From: Spodoptera frugiperda
Taxonomy: Eukaryota > Arthropoda > Insecta > Lepidoptera > Noctuidae
NCBI RefSeq assembly: GCF_023101765.2
Contig: NC_064237.1
Location: 2,347,501-2,411,500, forward strand
Length of the DNA stretch: 64,000 nt
Reading direction: 5' to 3'
Position numbers and translations under genes: made by a program. Numbering within the stretch: the stretch's first letter is position 1; each line of letters begins with the position of its first letter. Shown here piece after piece: positions 41,141 through 53,400 of the stretch. The notes beneath the pieces were generated by a model. It did no database searches, was not told the DNA's origin, and was given only the letters and a program-made list of their open reading frames with translations.

Positions 41141-44100
41141 CATGCACGGCGAGAGTGCGATAACGAGCCACTCCACGCCCGCGGCCCCGCGCTAAGCGCA
41201 CTGATTCCACTGCCACCGTGTCATACACGGACTTACTGCACCTCCTTTACTTTTCAACCAACTGTGAACGTTACTGAATCTGATAACATCAAACAAGTTG
41301 CCTCGTTTTTTTGCAACTTCTGCTGTAAGCTTAGCATACAAACGCAAAATATTATTTCTAATAATACACATTTCTGTAAACACGTTTGGATAAAAAATTG
41401 ATGGAATACTGTTAATTTATCAACTCCCGGACTCAAAGAACCCTGTGTAGCAATGAGATAAACTCTATCTGATAGAGAAAACCTGACTTATTTCTCGTCG
41501 TAATCCCCTCAAAGGCGATGAGCAAGAACATCTTGAAGATAAAATATAACTACTGACAAAATGCAGAAAACCAGACATATTTTGCTGGACGTTGGCGAAA
41601 GATCATAAGTTTTTTAATTCCTTGATTACTACCGGCACTTAAATTATTTGATCTGTAAACCCGATCCATTAATTCAATTAGATTAACAAAGGAATGTTCA
41701 AAGGACGAAACTTTTGACTTTGATCGTCCATTGCAGCTAATTGGGAAACGTTATTTGTCAAAGCTGATTCGGTTAATGAGGCGTTGTGTAACTGTCGTGT
41801 CGTGTCGCTCCGTCTGACACACACACCACCACTATCAAGTAACAAAGAGCTTACACCACTGCTACATAAAAACAGTTTATATTTATAATTTACATTTTAA
41901 ATACGTACGTATTATTGGCAATCAGCTTGCAGGTGTTTCGCAAAATTAATTCCGATAAGTTACTTCCGAGTAGCAAAAAGTACGAGGGCATGAATTATTT
42001 CAAACCAACAATTATTTTTATATTTACTGGTCCGAGATCGTAAAGAAGTAACAACTTTGTTGAAATAGTTACGATCACCAAACCGTAACAAAATTGTATA
42101 AAGTATAAAATATAATCTCTTCAACGTAATTAAAAAGCATTTCGTAGCAAAGGAGAGGACTGCAAATAGTCATAAAAGTTATCACTAAGATGAAATGTTC
42201 ATCTGTATGTTGAGCTCCACAAACGTCAAAGCTTTATATGTTCCTTATTTACATATTTACATAAAACAAAGTCAAAGAGAGAACTTTAGAATATCGGTCA
42301 AAGGTATTTAATTAAAACCTGATGTTCATTAAGCAAATAGTCTTTGGCGCATATTTGTTTAGCATTTAGTATATTTTAACTAATGAAATATCTGCATTCA
42401 GATGCATTTTTCATTGAATGAGTGTACTTTATGACTTTGAGAGTTTTTTATTTCTGCACTTTATTATATTGCCGTTCGGTAGTTATCACACAGTAGTTAA
42501 CTGTTAAAAAGTAAAATTTAATATATCGTCCAAGTCACTCAGTGCACAACCTCTGCCAATAAGAGACAGTTATTTTTAATTGTCAGTTAAGTGCAACAAT
42601 GGCATGGCCGGCACGTCGCTCCTTATTGGGCACTGCTGCACGGCAGATACGATCGTCCTCGCACTAATGCTGTGTAATTGGCGTGTACAGCCCAAGACGA
42701 CCGACAGACGGAACCATCGGCCACTGAGCGTCGATTGCCTCCAACTCCTGCATACTGCACATTGTTCAACAATAAGGTATTTCTAAAGTAAATTGTTGTC
42801 TGTGCATTTAGCCTTTGAAAAATGCTATTGGTATTCTATGTTCGTAGACGCGTGTAACTTCGACGTTTCAACTCAGCTTTTTCTTTGCATAAGCTTGGTT
42901 TTGTTTACTTTTTTGTTCATCGTCAAATTAACCTTGATCTACCACCATAATAAATTATAGTATTGTCATTTTAGGAAAGTGAATATCAAAGTAAATATTT
43001 AACTGCAATATCTGTCTGACATAAGGTTTTAAGCCTTGGAGGTATTGTCTTTCAAGTGTCTACAAACAACAACACTCCTGTTTCTAGTTACGTCTTCTGT
43101 CCAGTGCTCCTATTATTGAACCCATACACACATACATGTAGTACAAACGCATCCAACGAGCGTCTCAGTTCAATATCAACAGTACACAAGCGTGCAGAGG
43201 GCCGTCTGTCGACGCAGCGGTCTACGCCTCAAGTGACACTAGACATCGGCAGCTCAAAGGCGAGTGTTTGCCCCTTTGTCTTACCGGGCAATTAGTGCAG
43301 TCCGTTCATTTAATTCTATCGGTCGATTAGCAACGGAGCCAGGTGGCCATTAATTGTTCGCCGCCAATTTGCGTGCAGTCCCCGGTTGGGCGCCAGTCAC
43401 GGCGACGCACAAAGTGGACGAGATAGCGCGACTATTCGATTTGACATTACGTGTGCATAGCGAGATGAATATTACGTATGAGGGATCTGCATAGAGCTGT
43501 TTCACTCCTAATTTATATTGCGCTGCTGCAGGTATTTCATTTGATACGGACTAACATTCAGGCATTTTCTCATTCGGTTTTTACTAGGAAAAAGATTTAA
43601 AACTTTCCTTTTCTAAAAGATTTGCTAAACGTACGACATCTATTTTACTTTGAAATATTATTAAAGTAAGCAATTCCAATTTAGCTCACAGTGTGGAGTT
43701 CAGCATCCTTTCAAATCACGATTCCGCTACTGTATTTATCTTAGCTATCCGAAAAAGTTGGAAACTTGGTGGATCAGATCGGGTGGCCCGCATGCAGACT
43801 TCTTAAGTTCTTCCTAACTTTTATGTTAAAAGATTGGATGAAATCATGGGATTGTACACCAATTGCGAGAACTTTCTGTTATAAATTCAAGATTGAAATA
43901 TTTTCGTTTTTATAAGAGCTCGACGCAGTTGAGATTTTTTGATCTGAGCTGTTTCTTTCATCTGTTGTGAGCATGAATGCATTTCTCATTGAACTGAAAA
44001 TAGTTCTTCAGTTCTTTAATGACAAAAATAGTACACATTTTTAAATGCACGGAATCAGATATTTCAAACGCAGCTACCACTAAAGTAGGTACTGGTAGGT

Positions 44101-47100
44101 AGCTCAAAAGTAATAAGCCAAAGTTTAAATACGGCGCAGTCTTTAAATAACGAACAAATACTAGAAAGTCCGCTATCAAAAGCTCTGACAACCAAAAAAA
44201 CCTTTAAATACTTCCTACTCACTTTGAGTCCACTACTTCTCGTTGGCGAGTCAGTAAAGGACAGTAAGTCTCACTTCTGCGACAAAGCTATGAATCGTCC
44301 CCTTTAGCGATCTGTCTCGATTCAGCCAATTACTAAAAGGTCGCAACTGCCTTCTATTGCCGTACTCATGCAGAATTAACTGAACATTTCAGATTTTTCT
44401 TTTTCAAAAGAATCTTCCTTACATTATTTATTTTCTTGTGAACTCCTATTTAATGTACTTCCCTTTTACAGCTCGCGCCAGATTAGTTTATTTCGGAGAA
44501 ATCCTTTAACTTACAAAGAGATCGTTGAGCAAAACAGTGACAAAAGTTCGCAAGATGAGATAACGTCCGTCGATTTGTGAACTAAATAATTAAATTAAAA
44601 ATACTATGTTAGACACTAACGTCAATGGTAATGCTATATTCGTTTTTGTAGAAACACGTGTAACAAACTATTTCTTTCATTCTTTGATGTACAAGACTTT
44701 TACATCATGTTTAGTCAAATAATAATAATGATTGTGATCAAAGACATTGGGGATTATTAGGTAGGTGTACCAAATAATTATCGAAGTGTTTTTTTTTTTA
44801 CACAAAGAAGTTACAAAGATCTTCCTGCCAGGAAAAAATACACCCTTCCTGTACCTGTTTCTTAGCATGTCAAGAAGAACTGAATGGACACAGGTCCACC
44901 TGTAAAGATGTGTCCAGTCTCTCATGTAGTTAATTAAAACTGGGCAGAACAAGTAATTACGAATCAAAAACAAACGCACGCGACGCGTCCCAAACACGTC
45001 CGTATAGGTAAATAAAAACAAAATGTGATACTCGATGAGATTATTTTTAGTCGAGTCAAATTAAGGGGAGATAAAATCGACTAAAATTATAATATCGTAT
45101 TTTTCGTGCAGGAGAGCATCAAAGCGGCGGTTGCGCCGTTGTTCCGCGGGACGGCGGTATTAGCGCACTGTCGCATCTTCAGAGGGCGGCGAGATCAAAG
45201 GATAGGTACACAGTAACCGCTTCCATTGATGTCGTGCACAAAGGGAATTGATTGTTGCAAACCTGCTTTTTTAAAAAGAGGAGACGTATTGATGACACAT
45301 TCTGCTTTATTTTTTTTTTGTTTTCTGTTTTACGTTCGTGTTTACAAAGTGCGATATGACGGGGCGCGTGTGGATAAACGAACTCTGTTGTTTAACTAGC
45401 GGAAATAAAACAGTATGTTCAAAGAGAAGTGGCAGGTTTTTTTTACTTTTTGAATGAATTGGGATCAAATATCGTACAGTATACGTCATTTCGATATTAT
45501 GAATACTACTCTGCGCGATGTCGCCGATGAGGAAGAGTCCCTATGTGACTCGAAACTGGTAGAGCTTATCTCAGTATATTAACTGTTATTTTAGTAAATT
45601 ATTTATGATATAACAGAACAAATAGTATTTAGTTATTTTTATCATAGAATTTGACCCGACCCTATTTAAAGAGTAGGATCATAGTTTAACGTAAGTTCTA
45701 TTTATTTGGCATCATAGTAAGTTTACTGAGAAATATCGATGTGATAATAATGAAATTAGTGAATGAATGATAACTGAAGTATGACCAAATGTTTATGAAT
45801 AAGATAAGTATTTGAGCTCACTAAATGTTAGCCACATCGGAAGACGTAGAAACGGGAAACTTAATTAAGGAATTATTTTCAACTATTTGATGAACTTTGT
45901 AGAATTGTAGGTTTGCATTAATTAGAATTTGGAAGACTTGGGATACGCAGATTATCATAAATGTATTTATGATTAGTTTTCACTAGACAGACTACGTTTA
46001 AAATCATGAGAATATAAAATACAATACATAAACAAAATTAGGCATGTAATTGAATCAGTCCCACTAATTTGATAATATATTTTTTTACCACATACAACTG
46101 TTATAAGCATTTATTTTACCTACATAGAAGTTAGAGTAAAGTTTTATAAATAACTAACCTTGAATTGCGGCTGTTTGAGTAACATTATAATAATATTGTC
46201 TATTATTTTGTATTACATAATACATGAATTTTGAACCATAAAAAAATAAGATAAGAAAAAATCTTAACAACACCCTGTAAATACTATGAAAACTTTTTGA
46301 CAAGTACAAACCACTTGACTGATCACAATGAAGTTTCTTTGCATAGTTTAAAGTGTATTAAAACATCAATTTAAACTTTTATTTCAGTACAATTAACATG
46401 GAAATGTTGAGAAAAACTTACAAACTAAACAATACTGTCAGACATATCTCATCAAAATGATGCATGTTTATATAAATAGAGTTGTATCTCACGTACTATA
46501 CGAACCTAACACATGAAAAAATATTAGGTCACTAGGTAGGTACTTCACAACTTTGTAAACAAAAACTTTTTGTAACTGCCACAGCGCCACGGAATAACCA
46601 AATTCATGTGCCATTCCAGTTACAATAACAAAACTCGTACAAATGTCTTCAATACAACCTAAGACAAGATCCTAACCTTACAGTGAATTATTTATAACTA
46701 TTACCTACCTGTGCGTACTTGATATTGTACCGAATTTACTACTTGGAGCTAATCGTAACTTGCTCAGACCTAATAACCGGAGTTGGCATCAGAAGTGATA
46801 ATTTTAGAAGTCGTAATAATGAAATAAGCATCAGTTTCTTACCTCGTTGACACCTGAACTCCAAAGTGATCCGAGAGTTCGTTACAACTTCACACACAAA
46901 ACTTCTAACTTTTAATGTTCAGTGTTGGCACTAGACAATACGAAGACACTTTAAGTTACTTTATTTCGAGTCTTTCAACTTACAAACAAGCGGTTAACAA
47001 CATTATCACGTAGAAAACAAAAAAATATTCACACGCTTGACGTCGCTTTCGCCATGGTGTTGATGCACTTTGGCGCGCTCTCGTGGCTTGTTGCTGAACT

Positions 47101-47687
47101 ATCAACGTCACGTTTCTATCTACGCAAGCTGAAATACCATAAAGAATAATCTAATCGGGGATTTATAATCGAATATATTGTAAGTGCAGAAAAATGACGG
47201 ATATTTTATTACTATTATTACTTATTAATTCACTTAACTTTTTTACCAAATAAAATTTGCAAAGGAAAGTTGCAAAACCACAACCAAATCCCGCCTCAGG
47301 CAGGCGCGCCCTTATTAAAACCACGCTGTATTTGAGTTTCCAGTCGTTTGTTTTGTAACTAAACAAATTAAAATTGAAAAAAAAAATACATTTATTAGTT
47401 TAATTTCATCATTGAACAGTATAAACATCATTTCGTTTTCAACAAAAGAAACATCATATTTCTTTTGTTTATAATTATTAGTTTGCTGTTTTTCAAACTT
47501 AAAGAAGAACAAAGAAAAACAGCTCTATAATTTTTTAGTTAATAAATCTGAGCTTCTTTGTTTTTTTTAACTTGATAACAATATTACTAAAATGTTCTTT
47601 AAAAACTTATTTCAAACAAGGAATAATTAATACATAGTACTGCTAAGTGCTAAATGCTCTAACTCACAACAAGATAATATCAACAAA

Positions 47688-47985
47688 GGCCTCGTTGGCC
47701 GACTGGTTGCAAGTGCGACTGCCGGGCAAGGGGTCTCGGGTTCGATTCCCGGGTCGGGCGAAGTATTGCTAGGCTTTTTTCGGTTTTTGAAAATTTTTCT
47801 CAGTTGTAGCATGGAGTCTGGAAATGTGCCCGGTGTATGGCATAAGCTCACCACCTATTAAATGGGATTTACAACATAAATTGTGAAATGTGGGTGTACA
47901 TTGGCATCATGGGCCATAATGTGCACCTCTGGGTAAGGGGTAGGCCCATTCGGGGATTAAAGGCGTGACGTTATAACTAATTCTT
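47688..47985 (+). mobile_element. tRNA-derived SINE (lepidopteran type)
   Basis: Starts GGCCTCGTTGGCCGACTGG. Pol III box A TGGCCGACTGG is at 47696-47706 and box B GGTTCGATTCC at 47739-47749. The body reads AAGTATTGCTAGGCTTTTTT, then GTGCCCGGTGTATGGC, GTGTACATTGGC and a tail AAAGGCGTGACGTTAT. This arrangement is familiar from moth and butterfly genomes. No clear target duplication was found, so the copy is probably old. A minus-strand open frame across it is non-genic. Confidence 0.85.
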
Positions 47986-48239
47986 CCAGATATGGGAAAC
48001 TATGTCTGTGCAATTTTACTTGCTTTCTGCTAATTTGACCCTGTGGTCCAATAAAAGTAGTGTAAAGAGGGCCTAATTTTCCTTTATAATAAAATTTTAA
48101 TCAATATACAAGGTTAAATTATGTGATCAAAAGAAAAAATCTGTAACACAAAGGACGCATTTTGAAATGACTTTGAATAATAAAACAATAACCATCCTGG
48201 GGGAAAATAATCTTACAAAATAATTAGGATTTAAATGAT

Positions 48240-50216
48240 ACAAGAATTATTAAAAAACGCTTTATTTTTATCCAGACAAGTAGACAAACAGTTTAACTAT
48301 ACCAAAAAGACTGGACGTACGTGCGATTACCACACAACATTTAGGTACGTTATTTACGTCGACACATTAAATTTGACATAGAAAATGAAATATATAATAT
48401 ACACAAACAATTATTATATTTTTCCACATGGAAAAATACACAGTTACACACCATGTCAATATCTTTGTCACACATTACATTTCTTAATTATATGTCAGCA
48501 AACATTTATTCAAATCACTGAAAATGCAATTTAAAACCAGCCAAACAAACACATTTTCATTACTGTTGTTTCATATTGAGCAGGTACAAAACAGCAAACA
48601 AAATCATTTAAATAAACTAGACAATAAAACGTGACATTGCGCCTCAACTAAAACTACAAAAATGACTAAAGCAGCATGACTGTTCCTTATAACGCTACTA
48701 AAATAAATTAACTAATCAATCGTAGAGAAAAATCAAGTCATTGAGGTAATTTCTTACACAAGGAACCTTGCATTTGAAAATAGCTTACAGAACCACACTA
48801 CTCAATGTTTACGTAAGTAATGAGTAAATAAATACGTTAATAATAACAATAAGCATGGTCAGTGTAACAATTACAATAATTTTATACCTAAAACAATTTG
48901 GTTTGCTCACCTAATGTTACAGTAGCTATATATTATATTTATTACCTAAACAACTAGACGATGTGGTGAAACAAATTCTTACAAATCAATATTTTGAACT
49001 TCAGGAAAGTTATGAAGATAGTTAACACTAATGTAGTTGGTTTTACTATAGTAGTTTTTGCATTACATGTAAATTATTCATACACTTATCATATAATGTT
49101 GAATATTTCACGATTCGTTTATAACAATGAAGGAAGCTGTACCTTAATATAAATTGTATTTATAATACGAAAGTGTCTTAAATTTAATTATAAGCATGTT
49201 ATATAATTGACGAAAGTTCAGAAAGGTAAATGGGTAAATGGAATCTGTATGTATTAAAATCATTTACTAAGTTAACAATACTCTTTCAAGCATCTCCAAG
49301 CTCATTGCTAACTGTTGCAATTGTAAAATGAAGCTTTAGAAAGTATGTCAAAATGTTACTGTGTGCAAGAAACAGCTAATGTAAGATGAATTTACAATCT
49401 AAGAACGACACACTAAGAAATACAAGATCCGTGAAGTAAGGCAACTTGCTAAAGCTGTCTGTGTCTACATCTACATTACATCTACTAGAATGGGTCAGCC
49501 TCTTCAAACATAGCAACCGACCTCCAAAGAACTGAGTTCCAAATAACTTTAAACTCTTTGAAGGAAGGTCCATAACTAGGAATGTGGACGCACTGGTTTG
49601 AAAGTGAGTTTAAAATTAAGAATTTTTGAAATAATACATAGATATTACCAGTGCTTCCTCACCTATATTGTACAATTTGTACATGGTCACCTACATCAAC
49701 AATTTTATTTTATCCTATTTTTTTATTCTATCAATATGTGAAGTTACTCAATGAACTTCAACAGTAAATATTTAGAGACATTTTCAACAACCTTTTAGTT
49801 GCATTTTGTATGTCATCATCATCTCATCACATTATTTGTTAATCGTATAAGTTTAACGATTTCGACACACTGCATGCAGTCGCTTGAGTAGAAAATCATC
49901 TTGTTTCTTAAAATTGGAGATGGGCGATCCAATTTTAGATCGGTATATTAAAAATTGAATCGCAATTTCGGCTGAACCAGTCAATTTCATTGATTATTTT
50001 TTCGTTTGATTTGTTATAGTCAAGAGAAGGTTCTTATAAAAGAAAATATTGGAAAATCGTCAGGAAAAACAACTGCTCCAGGCATTTTGTTCAGGCCAAC
50101 AAAGGACTAACACCGAGCAAGTCGGGAATAAATACCCGTGCGTAATAAACTTCAACTTACTACATCCAATATATCGTCACAAAAAGGTCTGATCTTATTG
50201 AGAACCAGCTTTTTAA
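48240..50216 (-). other. Likely BTAF1 3' untranslated region and 3' flank
   Basis: AT-rich sequence after the stop with no further coding similarity. AATAAA signals on the minus strand lie at 49727-49722, 49709-49704 and 48266-48261. The last is followed by T-rich DNA and would give a UTR of about 1.95 kb. Which one is used cannot be told from sequence alone. Confidence 0.4.
48261..48266 (-). terminator. Candidate distal polyadenylation signal of BTAF1
   Basis: AATAAA on the minus strand, with a T-rich stretch just beyond it in the direction of transcription. It is the most distal of several candidates before the SINE at 47.7-48.0 kb. Confidence 0.3.
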
Positions 50217-50487
50217 CTAAGTGCTCATTTTGTTGAGTCCCTTTATAAAGTTGGTCATGTCATATTCCTCCTCGTACTGCTTGTCGTCCCAGAGGTCGGG
50301 CAGAGTCTCGAGTACCGACTTCATGCCGGACGGTCCCGCCGCCGACTGCTGCGACGTCTGCTGCGGCGTGCAGTTACTGCTCGACAGGTTGAACAGGTCC
50401 AGAAGCTGGTCCGTGCCCATCGTTTCCATTGCTGCGTTCTCACTACTGATCACTGTATTCGCAGTTAGCAGTTTGAATTTTTGTAAT
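50217..50487 (-). CDS. BTAF1: BTAF1 exon w26 (last coding exon, stop TAG)
   Basis: 271 nt: one base, then 89 codons and TAG at 50219-50217. It encodes LQKFKLLTANTVISSENAAM, MGTDQLLDLFNL, a Gln/Ser/Thr-rich stretch, and MKSVLETLPDLWDDKQYEEE with a short acidic tail. The C-terminal blocks match the vertebrate end closely, so the stop is sure. Confidence 0.97.
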
Positions 50488-53400
50488 CTGTGGAAGATGT
50501 TTGATTGGATTAGTTAGCTATCAAAGAAGTAGATTATTAAACTTTCTGGTTAATGCTTATAATACGTAATTAAAACCCAAGGTTTATAGTGTACATACCC
50601 CATAATCTTTTCTTCGAGTGTATCTCTAGTGATGAGACGGTATACATTGACGACCTTCTTCTGACCGATGCGGTGCGCTCGGTCCATGGCTTGCAAGTCC
50701 TTCATAGGGTTCCAGTCGTGCTCCACGAAGATCACCGTGTCAGCGCCAGTGAGATTTAAACCAAGACCACCAACCTACAAACATAGGTAAGTTCCATTAT
50801 TTATATTATAATTATTAAAAAGTTATTAGAATTCTAGTACCAAATGAATAGAAAAAGGGTTTGATGATAGACTCGCCCCTATTACATCACGGTACTTATA
50901 ACATAACTGGAGAAAACTTCGTGTTACATTTCACAATGCCGCACCACTGCCATTCAGTTAATAAAACGTATGACGTTTTTTTGCGTCACGACATTTTAAA
51001 ACGAGCCCATGAGTACTTACCGCAGTAGTGAGTAACAGCAGATCAATGGAAACATCGTTGTTGAACCGTGTGACTATGGCGTGCCTCTGGTGGGGAGGCA
51101 CGCTGCCGTCCAGGCGCAGGTAGGTGACGGCCGGCAGGTGGCGCTTCAGTAGGTCTTGCTCCACGATGTCCAACATCTTCTTCAGCTGACAGAACACGAG
51201 CGCACGATGCTGGGATACGACGGCCTCGGGCTCCACGTCAGACGCCGGGGTGCCGATACCGCAGTCCAAGAGTAATTGTCTGGGGAAACAAAGATGAGTA
51301 TTAATTGTAAATATGTGTAAAGTTTGAGATATTTATTTCTAAAGTAAGTGATTTCATGTCGATATTACAGCTACATTTTCAGGTCTAGCTGTGTTTATTA
51401 TTTTTCAAAAAAGATTATTTTACATTAATAACATTTGGATGCAGGTCCTATCGGCCAATCTGAAAGTTATTGGAAGACTGACCATATTCAGCAATAACCT
51501 TGTTGAGGTTGATATTATAATAATGAGATTATTTCTAGCCTCTCTAATTGGCTGGCTAGTTTTCCCAAGAAATATAAATGTGTAGTAATAGTAATACATA
51601 CTTGAGCGCGGGCAGTTTGGCGGCGTGGTGTATATCGTCGAGCGAGGAGTGATGGTCCTGCAGGCGGGCCGCGATGGCGCGCGCCTCCGGGTGCTCCGCC
51701 GTCAGCACTAGCTTCGGGTGGTTGCATACATTCTGTAGGTAGTGTAGCGCCTACGGGGAAAATACCGAATCATGAGAAAACATTCTAAAACAACACATTA
51801 TTTAAGTAAACTGGATGATTTCAGAATGTGTTAAGATAGCAAAGAGAAATCGATTCTCATGATGGAATCGCAATCGGCGCCCATGGACACCATTACACCA
51901 TGGGCAACACTAGATAAGTAATACTTGCGACAGCCTTTTTGTGTTAAATTAGTTTCACTCCGGTTTTCTACGAGGCGCCGTATCAGTCCGGTCAAGCCGA
52001 TCCATTCTTGCCAACGCCTGGTTTCCTCGAAAATTGTACAAATAAAACGCTTGTAAAGACATTGACTATTTATCAAATAGCAAGGCCCACCTGGAACACG
52101 TGTGTATGATGCGAGGTAATGCCTTGCGGCATGTGTTCCTTGGACAGGTCCTCGTAGAGTCGTCGCTGTAGCGGACTAAGTTCGCAGTAGTAGTCCTGAG
52201 TGATCTTCGGAGGTAGCTCCTTCAGCACGTCCTCCTTCACACGACGCAGTAGGAATGGTAGTACCTGGGAACAAGGATAGCGACGATTAAAGAAATGTGA
52301 CTATGGAAAACTTTACAAACAAGCTTATTTAGTTAATTACTTATCTACGTTATGATTATTACTCTACGTTATGACGAGGAACTCGACAAACAATTACGTG
52401 AGTAAGCTGATAACATAATAATTAATTTAGTATGTCTCATGAAAGTTACAATAAAGCTTATTTTAGCTTTAATACAAGCTTATGAGAGGGGGTTTATGTA
52501 TTGTATAATGTTTAAAGTCGGTATTCGAGAAGAATTGAATTAAGTGTTAAAACGATTAATGACTTCTGCTGAATGGTACAGGGTCACGTTAAGCTTAAAA
52601 TTACTGAAAGCAAGAGGTCCCGACATTTATGCTTGTAAAGCAGGATTATAACGAAAACTTATAAAGTAAGTCTTAGTTGCAGTCGATGCTTTAGTGCCAT
52701 AGCTATTCTTTAATATTTTTGTCTAGTCTCATCCTATATCAAGCAATAAATAATATAAAACAAATAACAATAACAATATGGGATAACGTTTACCTGTCGA
52801 TGCAAAGCCTCACAGGCTAGCGCCCCGGCCTGCAACTGATGCGGTGTTGCCTTAGCGTCTCTCGCAGCGAGGATGGGACGCGAGTAACGCGCAGTAAACT
52901 GCCGCTCTGTGCCCAGCAAGCCAGGCATTAAGAAGTCGAATAACGACCATAGCTCCAACACGTTGTTCTGGAAACGAATAAATATTGTTATGGCTTAAAA
53001 ATAGACAAAAATATGTAAACTATGAAATAAAATTTAAATATCTCATGGATTTAATAAAAGATGGCTGTACTTCAGAGTTGACTTATGCATACTACTACAT
53101 TTTTTAATCTTGCAAAATGATGTTATTTACATTCATGAAAAGACTGATAACTGTTCACGAAGCAAGAGGTATGTAACATACGTAGCAGTTGCCTACCCTC
53201 ATGGGAGACAGACGTGAGATTATGTATGTATGTAATATTTATGAGCTTTATTCATTATACAATTTACTTAAACTTAAAAAACAATATCATAATGACCTGT
53301 ATAGGAGTACCCGACAGAATCAACCTGTGGTTGGCGACGATTTGTTTGATTGCTTTGAATACTTTAGTCTTTCCATTCTTGATGACGTGTCCTTCGTCCA

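Larger units (their letters stand above)
29919..47687. other. Non-coding spacer with scattered GC islands and TCAAAG motifs
   Basis: No protein-like frame found. GC islands near 34455-34525, 36160-36310, 37325-37420, 38890-39010, 40390-40460 and 41040-41240. ATCAAAG/CTTTGAT cores include 37387, 37421, 38951, 45118 and 45193, plus others near 31770, 32141, 33880, 36420, 36798, 38271, 40323, 40564, 40831, 41715, 42985 and 44736. After 45.2 kb the motif nearly disappears. Confidence 0.55.

Noticed and set aside
1..47600. Conserved microRNAs
   Set aside because: I compared by eye with let-7, miR-1, miR-7, miR-8, miR-9, miR-10, miR-124, miR-184, miR-263 and bantam and found no match; partial strings such as AAAGAAGTAT near 5967 lack the seed.
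47627..47854. Minus-strand open frame with PGIEPETPCPAVALATSRPT
   Set aside because: It lies across the SINE; this peptide is a well-known spurious translation of that repeat.
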